Positions 58,245-64,000 of a DNA stretch of 64,000 nt are shown in pieces. Location: positions 50,358 to 114,357 of the forward strand of contig JACDOA010000003.1 in assembly GCA_017656335.1 (NCBI GenBank), given 5' to 3'. This DNA comes from Thermosipho sp. (in: thermotogales). GTDB lineage: Bacteria > Thermotogota > Thermotogae > Thermotogales > Fervidobacteriaceae. The first letter of the stretch is position 1. The number at the start of each line of letters is the position of its first letter. A model generated the notes under the pieces. The model saw only the letters and a program-made list of their open reading frames with translations. It made no database searches and had not been told where the DNA came from. Position numbers and translations under genes: made by a program.

Positions 58245-58293
58245 TTGACAAAATTTAAAAATAAATATATACTAAACATGAACATATATTCAT
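58245..58293 (+). promoter_or_regulatory. Promoter and ArsR/SmtB-type operator of the metal-efflux pair
   Basis: TTGACA (58245-58250), 17-base spacer, TATACT (58268-58273). At 58278-58293 lies ATGAACATATATTCAT, an imperfect inverted repeat with the TGAA-N6-TTCA core known for CzrA/SmtB operators, placed at the expected transcription start. Confidence 0.8.
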
Positions 58294-58309
58294 AAAAGAG
58301 GTGTAAAAA

Positions 58310-58609
58310 ATGGATGAAATGATACCAATTAAACTTGCAGAATTTTTTAAAATTTTAAGTGACCAAACTAGATTAAAAATATTGATGCTTCTTTCAAAAA
58401 AAGAGTGTAATGTATCAGAAATTCAGGCTTCTATTGGAACAAGTCAATCAACTGTTTCGCATCAACTAAGAATTTTAAGGCAAGCAAATCTTGTTAAATA
58501 TTCAAAAGTGGGAAAAAAGGTGTTCTACCAGTTGTATGACAAACATGTAAGTGTAATTATCAACTTTGCAATTGAACATTTACTAGAAGGAGATGGAAAA
58601 ATTGCATGA
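58310..58609 (+). CDS. ArsR/SmtB-family metal-responsive repressor
   Basis: Winged HTH of 99 residues (CNVSEIQASIGTSQSTVSHQLRILRQANLV). The C-terminal helix carries Asp77, His79, His90 and Glu93 in LYDKHVSVIINFAIEHLLE. These align with the alpha5 zinc site of CzrA/SmtB (Asp-x-His and His-x-x-His), with Glu in place of the last His. This predicts Zn or Co sensing, with release of the downstream CDF pump. ATG behind AGAGGTG. It overlaps the CDF gene. Confidence 0.92.
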   Translation: MDEMIPIKLAEFFKILSDQTRLKILMLLSKKECNVSEIQASIGTSQSTVSHQLRILRQANLVKYSKVGKKVFYQLYDKHVSVIINFAIEHLLEGDGKIA

Positions 58610-59480
58610 TCATTCTCATAAAACAATTGATATTATTGGGGCAAAACTAATCTTTTCAGTTATATTTAACTTAATAATTACTTTATCTGAAATAATTGGT
58701 GGGTTTCTTTCGGGAAGTTTAGCATTAATCTCAGACGCTCTTCATAATCTCAGTGATACTGGGGCACTTTTGGTTAGTTTCTTTGCAAGGAAAATTTCAA
58801 AAAAGCCTAAAAATCAAAGATATACGTATGGTTATAAAAGGGCAGAAATAATAGCTGCAATAATTAATACAACTATCTTACTAGCCATTTCTGCAACCCT
58901 TTTGATAGAAGGCACAAAAAAAATTATAAATCCATCTGAAATCAAAACAAGCTTGATGCTTGTAATTGCATACATTGGACTATTTGGAAATGGTTTAACG
59001 GCAATTCTTTTATTTTCACATAGCAAAGAAAATTTGAATCTTAAGTCATCTTTTTTGCATATTCTAAGTGATTTATTTTCATCAATTGCAATAATAATTA
59101 CTGGACATTTAATAGCTAGATACAACATTTGGATATTAGATCCTATTATAACGTTTTTAATAGCAACATATATCATAATAGAATCAATCAAAATTCTCAA
59201 AGAAAGTTTACAAATAGTAATGCAAGCTACTCCAGAACATATTGATATAAATTTTTTGAAAGAAGAATTGGAATCTCTACCATTCGTAAAAGATGTTCAC
59301 CATATACATTCTTGGACACTTGATGGGCATGATGTGTTTTTAGAATGCCATGTTAAAGTTGAATCTTTTGATTACGATAAATGTTTAAAAACGATATACG
59401 AAAAATTAAAAGCTTTGGGATTTAAACATAATACAATACAATTAGAATTAAAAGAATGTACAGATAACTGTATTGCTTAA
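58602..59480 (+). CDS. Cation diffusion facilitator (CzcD/ZnT-like metal efflux)
   Basis: Six membrane helices with the CDF metal site: DALHNLSD in helix 2 and HILSD in helix 5. The cytoplasmic ferredoxin-like domain follows, with VHHIHSWTLDGHDVFLECHV, typical of zinc exporters, and a short His-rich start (MHDHSH). It exports Zn, Co or Cd under control of the ArsR gene. An ATG at 58593 sits directly on AAGGAG; the TTG at 58602 has proper spacing, so I prefer it. Cysteines at the very C-terminus (CTDNC) may bind metal. Confidence 0.9.
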   Translation: MHDHSHKTIDIIGAKLIFSVIFNLIITLSEIIGGFLSGSLALISDALHNLSDTGALLVSFFARKISKKPKNQRYTYGYKRAEIIAAIINTTILLAISATLLIEGTKKIINPSEIKTSLMLVIAYIGLFGNGLTAILLFSHSKENLNLKSSFLHILSDLFSSIAIIITGHLIARYNIWILDPIITFLIATYIIIESIKILKESLQIVMQATPEHIDINFLKEELESLPFVKDVHHIHSWTLDGHDVFLECHVKVESFDYDKCLKTIYEKLKALGFKHNTIQLELKECTDNCIA

Positions 59481-59501
59481 AACATTAAGCTATGCTAAAA
59501 T
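59473..59501 (+). promoter_or_regulatory. Promoter of tRNA-Pro
   Basis: TTGCTT (59473-59478), 17-base spacer, TAAAAT (59496-59501), 13 bases ahead of the tRNA; it overlaps the CDF stop. Confidence 0.55.
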
Positions 59502-59514
59502 AATAAATGCACGT

Positions 59515-59591
59515 CTGGGCGTAGTTCAGATGGCTAGAACGCCAGAATCGGGATCTGGAGGTCGTGGGTTCAAATCCCACCGCCCAGACCA
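59515..59591 (+). tRNA. tRNA-Pro (anticodon CGG), CCA encoded
   Basis: A full cloverleaf: acceptor CTGGGCG/CGCCCAG, D arm GTTC/GAAC, anticodon stem CCAGA/TCTGG with loop ATCGGGA (anticodon CGG), T arm GTGGG-TTCAAAT-CCCAC. The C1-G72 pair with A73 is the bacterial proline identity. CCA is encoded. A T-rich stretch follows. Confidence 0.96.
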
Positions 59592-59622
59592 GTTTATTTT
59601 TATATCTTCTATCATTTTATAA

Positions 59623-59949
59623 TTAAAAAATTAAAATACCTACAATCAAAAAAGGAAGACCGGAAGAAGCCATCGCTAACAAAACATTTCTTCCTGCGGT
59701 TAATCCGGCAAAAATAAGCAAAGCTATTGAAGCAAAAATGACAATCAGAGCACCTGTCCTTCTATATTTCCAGTTAAGCACAAAACCAAATATTTCGGTT
59801 AACATGATCAAAAGTAATATTGTACCTTGAAATTTTGCGCTTTCAACTAAATATTCATCACTCTCACCACCAAAGATATCACCAAAAAAAATAAATAACC
59901 ATATTGAAATTATGATAATTCCCAATATTCTTCCTATTTTTCTGCGCAT
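59623..59949 (-). CDS. Small four-helix membrane protein
   Basis: I do not recognise the family. 108 residues with four hydrophobic segments (IIIISIWLFIFF, ILLLIMLTEIFGFVL, ALIVIFASIALLIFAGL, LPFLIVGILIF) joined by short loops, the first loop acidic (GGESDEYL) and the second basic (NWKYRRTG). The ATG at 59949 follows GGAGGCG; a longer frame enters the preceding gene. It ends the secretin/Ig-fold unit on the minus strand, so it may belong to that envelope function. Confidence 0.6.
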   Translation of the reverse strand: MRRKIGRILGIIIISIWLFIFFGDIFGGESDEYLVESAKFQGTILLLIMLTEIFGFVLNWKYRRTGALIVIFASIALLIFAGLTAGRNVLLAMASSGLPFLIVGILIF

Positions 59950-59987
59950 TTTTAAGCGCCTCCAAGTTAATAAATTCTGATGATATT

Positions 59988-61310
59988 TCACCAACTTATT
60001 CCCAACAATACTCCAAAGATTAACAAGCTATTCAGAGACATGCCGATATTATAATTTAAATATTTTATTCCTAATTCTCCTGATATTAAAAGGTCTTTAC
60101 GCATACTAACTTTTCCCATTAATAAGACATCGTTATTAACTTTGTAAGTTGTTCCAATCCCAAGACCGAAATCCAAATTCTCAGCTAAATACGGGCCATC
60201 CAATTCTCCAAGATTTGAAATATCAATAGGAAAACTCCCAAACAATTCTACAAAAATAGGATTAAAATAATATGTATCTTTGGCACTTAAAATTAAATTT
60301 GTAGCTTGATCTAATTGAATCACTGCACCAAAATAAAAATCATCAACTAATTTCATATTAACACCTACAAAATAACTGTTATCTTTTAATATCACAGCTT
60401 CTAAATTTTTATCAGACAAACTTATTTTAAAATCATTTGAAGAGTAATATTTAAAACTAAAAGTTTTATCTGGAACATAATCAATATTTGACATCTTTTC
60501 TTCAATTTTACTTTTTAATTCGGAAATATTTATTAAGACAATAAACTTACCAAAACTTCCATTTAAAACATATTCTTGAAATCCCATTGAAACTTGAGAT
60601 TCGTAATTCACAGAATCATTTTGTGATTTCAAATTGAATTTCAGCTTATTATTTTTCATTTCTGCAGATAACGATATTCCCCCAATTGTATTTAACTTTA
60701 TCTCATTTCCAACGAAAAAACCACTGGTATTTGTTACAAATTTGGCTTTTTCCAGCGCAGGAATTAAATCAAGTAATTTTTGGGGTTCTAAATTGTATTT
60801 CTTAATATCACTGTTTTTAATATAGTAAACTACATAAGAAACAACTAAGTTTTTCGATTCACTATCAACTTCCTGTAATTTTTTTAAATACTGAGGCCAT
60901 AATTCGTTAGGACAATATATTACTACATTATCTCCAACTGCATAAGCTTGAATAACTCTCAAGACTTCAACAATTGACTTAGCAGAACGATTTTTAGGCT
61001 TGTAAATATGGGGAATATAATATGAAAAGGATGATTCTGAAAAAACAACGTAAACATCTTCTATCTTTTCATATGAATAACCAAAAGAAGACAAAATTAC
61101 TTTTAACGCAGCATCAAGAGAAATATCATATAAAATTATGTTTACTTCTCCTGTTAAATCGTTTGAAAAAATTATTGTTGAATTATAAAGTTGACCTAAT
61201 TGCATTAAAACATCTTTAATGTCTGAGTTTTGAAAACTAATGTCTTTAGTTTGAGAAAATAAAGTTAATAACATAAAAGAAAGAATAAAAATCACAAGTA
61301 TTTTTTTCAT
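59988..61310 (-). CDS. Secretin N0 (STN)-like protein with a barrel-like C-terminus
   Basis: A signal peptide is followed by an STN/N0-type domain (residues about 22-95: ISFQNSDIKDVLMQLGQLYNST, then ALKVILSSFGYSY). A second beta-alpha domain follows (about 110-170). The C-terminal 170 residues alternate polar and hydrophobic and end in LGISW, an outer-membrane-barrel style end. The conserved secretin domain is missing. It looks like a diverged copy or partner of the secretin encoded just upstream, with which it overlaps by four bases. Confidence 0.6.
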   Translation of the reverse strand: MKKILVIFILSFMLLTLFSQTKDISFQNSDIKDVLMQLGQLYNSTIIFSNDLTGEVNIILYDISLDAALKVILSSFGYSYEKIEDVYVVFSESSFSYYIPHIYKPKNRSAKSIVEVLRVIQAYAVGDNVVIYCPNELWPQYLKKLQEVDSESKNLVVSYVVYYIKNSDIKKYNLEPQKLLDLIPALEKAKFVTNTSGFFVGNEIKLNTIGGISLSAEMKNNKLKFNLKSQNDSVNYESQVSMGFQEYVLNGSFGKFIVLINISELKSKIEEKMSNIDYVPDKTFSFKYYSSNDFKISLSDKNLEAVILKDNSYFVGVNMKLVDDFYFGAVIQLDQATNLILSAKDTYYFNPIFVELFGSFPIDISNLGELDGPYLAENLDFGLGIGTTYKVNNDVLLMGKVSMRKDLLISGELGIKYLNYNIGMSLNSLLIFGVLLGISW

Positions 61311-62434
61311 TTAACATCACCTACCAATTTAGCTTGAATAATTACAATAATATTTTTCTTATGTGTTTCATATTTGGTACTCTTAAATAATTTACCAAGT
61401 ATAGGAACATCTTTTAAGCCCGGAACACCACTATCAACTTTTGAAACTGTTTCAAAGGATAATCCTGCAATATAATAAGGTTCTCCATACTTAACATCTA
61501 CATTGGTTTCAAGAAGTGAACCCACAGGATTATTATTATCTCCATCACTCATAGTTGATTCAACAATAGTTTTAATATACATATTTATGTGATCTAGAAA
61601 AACATTACCAGAAACTGCAACCTCAGTTGTTAATCTTCTTTCAACATAAGTATTATTGTTTTCATTTGATATTCTTAAACCAATTGTTGTATATCCTGAA
61701 ACTTTCGAAGTTGAACCAGATTTCAATAAAAGAGTACCCTGGCCCAAAACTTCGGCATTCCCAGATTCAACCAAAGAGTCGAGAAGTAAATCAATCTCAT
61801 AAGACAATGGATTAAATATTGCCGAAATACCATTTGGGGAATAATTAATGTCAAATCCTTCTGAACCTTCAGAATTCCAAGACCAATTAATTCCAAATTT
61901 TTCAAAATCTTTTTCATCCACTTCAATTATTTTTACTGTTATTTCTGCAGTATACACTGGTTTATCAACAATTGATATGGTTTCAGCGATTTGAGAAGCA
62001 ATTTTTGGAGGAGCATAGATTAAAACCTGATTTTGATTAGGAGTCCTATAAATATAATTCTGCATAATTTTTGGTAAAGCATTACCCACGTCATCAAATG
62101 TTGTATGATACAAATTAATAAGATATCTACTTGAAATTAGAGGAAATCCTGGACTATCTGGATTAGCAGTTCCAACAAAATATACATTATTTATCTTTGT
62201 CCAATAGTATCCTAGTGGCATAAGCATCAAGTCCAATGCTTTTTCAAGTGTTATATCATAGACTTCTACCGTTATAAATCCTGAAACCTGTGGATCATAT
62301 AAAATAGAAACTCCTTCTTGCATTGAAATTTGACTCAAAGCATCTCTTATATCTGTTTGATAAAAATAGACATCTACTCCAAAAAAGGTACCAAATAAAA
62401 ATAAAAAAGTTAATAGAATCAGAATTTTTTTCAT
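61307..62434 (-). CDS. Secretin (type II/III/IV-pilus outer-membrane pore family), short form
   Basis: A signal peptide, an N0/STN domain (TDIRDALSQISMQEGVSILYDP), an N1-like domain (NALPKIMQNYIYRTPNQNQVLIYAPP) and the secretin core. The core has the beta-lip stretch YTAEITVKIIEVDEKDFEKFG and the terminal VPGLKDVPILGKLFKSTKYETHKKNIIVIIQAKL, the family hallmark. At 375 residues it is shorter than PilQ or GspD, with only one or two N domains. It would form a gated ring in the outer membrane. It overlaps both neighbours by four bases; no assembly ATPase or pilin gene is present in the window. Confidence 0.88.
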   Translation of the reverse strand: MKKILILLTFLFLFGTFFGVDVYFYQTDIRDALSQISMQEGVSILYDPQVSGFITVEVYDITLEKALDLMLMPLGYYWTKINNVYFVGTANPDSPGFPLISSRYLINLYHTTFDDVGNALPKIMQNYIYRTPNQNQVLIYAPPKIASQIAETISIVDKPVYTAEITVKIIEVDEKDFEKFGINWSWNSEGSEGFDINYSPNGISAIFNPLSYEIDLLLDSLVESGNAEVLGQGTLLLKSGSTSKVSGYTTIGLRISNENNNTYVERRLTTEVAVSGNVFLDHINMYIKTIVESTMSDGDNNNPVGSLLETNVDVKYGEPYYIAGLSFETVSKVDSGVPGLKDVPILGKLFKSTKYETHKKNIIVIIQAKLVGDVK

Positions 62435-63840
62435 TCTTTCACATCCCCTATAATTTTCTTTTTATCAAAACTCTCATCTCCATAAAGCCTATACAAAATG
62501 AAAGTACTATTCTTTATTATTTCATTGTATCCTGACGATATGACAAATTTCTTAGTTTCAAGAGGAAACACAACAAACACCTTTGTTAGATCTGTAGTTT
62601 GAAGAGGATCTTGCTTTATGATTTTCCCCTCTAAAATTGTATTTCCTGTATTTTCAACATTTACTGTGAAAGTATTTGTAGCTACATCAGATACATATGT
62701 ATTTACATCAGTAATCAAATTGCCAGATCTTAAAACTACTACAGGGCCTTTAAAAAGTAAAATATCTTTCTCAGAATTTACATTTATCCTATAAATATTG
62801 TCTCCGTCTTTTAAAGAAGTCTTTCTTGAATCAAATTTAATAAATCCACTTATCTTGGTATATGGAAACAGACGGATTTTTGAAGGAAAAATTTCTAACG
62901 CATCATTATCAGTGATAAGATTAAATTCTAAAGACTCAGGAGAAAGGTTTTGGAGATTTATTTTAAAATTTTCTATTGTTCTTTGTACATCAATTAAAAC
63001 TATATGAGGATCAATTAAAATAGCAATTTCTTTTGGTTGATCACCAGTAATAGTAATTCTTTTAAAATTAGTAACACGGATCCCCTGAGAAATTCCATCA
63101 AGTTGTATTTCAAATTTTCCTCGAGGGAAAACAAATGGTATAAAATATTCAAAAGTTGCTTTTTGTTCAGGAAAAACCACAAAAGAAGTATTATCAAGAG
63201 GTATTGACGTAATTATCCTATTTATTTCTCTTGAAATAAGTCTAAGCTCACCATTTAAGGCTAAAACTGCATTTCCATTATTTCTTACCGTCAAATCTAA
63301 AACTGTTCCAAAATTCCCATATTTTTCTATTAAACTTTCGGAAGCACCTGAAGTTAAATCAAATGATTTTACATCTAAAATTTCAGGTCTTATAACTTTT
63401 TGAAATGGAAAATCAAGTATTATCACAGAAACATAATCAAACACAGTTTCAAAAACATCCGTTTTTCCTCCTTTTTGCTTAAAATGAATAGCACCAAATG
63501 CTTGAGCCCCTCTAAAATCCCTAGGGATTTTAATGGTAATTTCGTAATCTTTTGATTCTCCCGGTTGTAAAAGTAATCCAGTTCCTTCAGCGCTAATCCA
63601 ATTCTTTATGCTATATTTATATTCACCTACATCATATAAATATTTAGTTCCTTCAATGACAAAATCAGTAATCTCAATTTCTATTTCTGCTATAGCTGCA
63701 CTTGGATTAGAAACATTAATGCTTAGTTCCATTTCATTACTGTTTGGTTCTACTTCAACTCTATTTACAAGAGGATAAATTGTAACTGTAAAAGATAAAA
63801 TACTAAAAAATATTAATAATAAAGAAAAAACTTTTTTCAT
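62431..63840 (-). CDS. Exported Ig-fold, pilus-chaperone-like protein
   Basis: A signal peptide is followed by an N-terminal Ig-like domain resembling PapD-type chaperones and WxL/DUF916 proteins (YPLVNRVEVEPNSNEMELSI and PGESKDYEITIKIPRDFRGAQAFGAIHF). About 250 further residues form more beta-sandwich domains. There is no C-terminal membrane anchor. In chaperone-usher systems such folds carry pilin subunits, but no usher is present; the neighbour is a secretin. ATG behind GAGGTGG. First gene of the unit, with its own extended -10. Confidence 0.65.
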   Translation of the reverse strand: MKKVFSLLLIFFSILSFTVTIYPLVNRVEVEPNSNEMELSINVSNPSAAIAEIEIEITDFVIEGTKYLYDVGEYKYSIKNWISAEGTGLLLQPGESKDYEITIKIPRDFRGAQAFGAIHFKQKGGKTDVFETVFDYVSVIILDFPFQKVIRPEILDVKSFDLTSGASESLIEKYGNFGTVLDLTVRNNGNAVLALNGELRLISREINRIITSIPLDNTSFVVFPEQKATFEYFIPFVFPRGKFEIQLDGISQGIRVTNFKRITITGDQPKEIAILIDPHIVLIDVQRTIENFKINLQNLSPESLEFNLITDNDALEIFPSKIRLFPYTKISGFIKFDSRKTSLKDGDNIYRINVNSEKDILLFKGPVVVLRSGNLITDVNTYVSDVATNTFTVNVENTGNTILEGKIIKQDPLQTTDLTKVFVVFPLETKKFVISSGYNEIIKNSTFILYRLYGDESFDKKKIIGDVKE

Positions 63841-63875
63841 ATTTCCACCTCAATATATCTAATTTATGTATTTTT

Positions 63876-63884
63876 ATTATATCA
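63876..63884 (-). promoter_or_regulatory. Extended -10 promoter of the Ig-fold/secretin unit
   Basis: Minus strand TGATATAAT (63884-63876), about 36 bases before the ATG. The -35 is poor. Confidence 0.55.
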
Positions 63885-63941
63885 CATATATTCGAAAAAT
63901 ATTAAAAATTTATAATCTTCAAGTTGTGGTAACAAATTGTC

Positions 63942-63968
63942 AAAAAAATTGGCCCCGGATGGGGCCAA
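63942..63968 (-). terminator. Terminator of a minus-strand gene beyond the right edge
   Basis: Eight-bp stem TTGGCCCC/GGGGCCAA with a four-base loop (63949-63968). On the minus strand it is followed by seven T, so it ends a transcript entering from the right. Confidence 0.85.
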
Positions 63969-64000
63969 ACCAAAAAGTTTTTTTATTGTTTTTTAAAACG

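Overview
The window is about 30% G+C, almost fully coding, and reads as a bacterial chromosome from the order Thermotogales; the low G+C points to a Thermosipho-like genus. This is an inference from gene content: an NfnAB transhydrogenase pair, a SecA with a large NBD1 insertion and no zinc tail, and SpeD/SpeE of the Thermotoga type. No phage, insertion sequence, rRNA operon or CRISPR array is visible, and no gap without a gene exceeds 300 bases.

Layout. 1-4.9 kb (minus): a polyamine unit with an XRE-cupin regulator, speD, speE and the spermidine/putrescine importer potD-potA-potB (potB runs off the left edge). 5.0-8.9 kb: a phosphohexomutase (plus) facing a DUF2520 / DUF554 / Gfo-Idh-MocA trio (minus). 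8.9-14.6 kb (minus): an exported beta-barrel candidate, a DMT transporter, ybeY, a membrane HD phosphohydrolase, a PhoH ATPase and a TPR protein. 14.7-18.7 kb (minus): a methylmalonyl-CoA cluster (epimerase, carboxyltransferase, OadG-like subunit, biotin carrier, B12-binding mutase subunit, MeaB). 18.8-23.1 kb (minus): secA, minC and a tandem-HD protein. 23.1-26.8 kb (plus): phosphatase, DMT transporter, pcm and a solitary DNA methyltransferase. 26.8-36.4 kb (minus): rny, recX, recA, thpR, pgsA, rimO, a DUF4416 gene, a membrane HTH protein, an MMPL/RND protein and holA. 36.5-42.8 kb (plus): two radical-SAM genes, a ROK kinase, a PfkB kinase, nfnA, nfnB and a DUF3298 protein. 42.8-48.2 kb: a lipoprotein (plus), an EEP nuclease (minus), and a GntR/YtrA-ABC-hydrolase-YbjQ unit (plus). 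48.2-52.4 kb (plus): dnaK-hsp20 under a CIRCE promoter, then a divergent ATP-PEP-carboxykinase homologue. 52.4-58.1 kb: a GH13 lipoprotein (minus) and a plus operon with a PrcB-like protein, psuG, YfcE, YigZ and an aminotransferase. 58.3-59.6 kb (plus): an ArsR-CDF metal efflux pair and tRNA-Pro(CGG). 59.6-63.8 kb (minus): a translationally coupled envelope cluster with an Ig-like chaperone-like protein, a secretin, a second secretin-N0/barrel protein and a small membrane protein.

Regulation is unusually readable. Four promoters carry overlapping operators: tandem 17-bp direct repeats at the polyamine regulator, a perfect 22-bp palindrome on the YtrA -10, a CIRCE whose spacer is the dnaK -35, and an ArsR/SmtB box downstream of the arsR -10. 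Most genes are coupled by short overlaps, several as TTGA rather than ATGA because TTG starts are common. The most system-like candidate is the secretin/Ig-fold cluster at the right end; the methylmalonyl-CoA cluster is notable for what it lacks.
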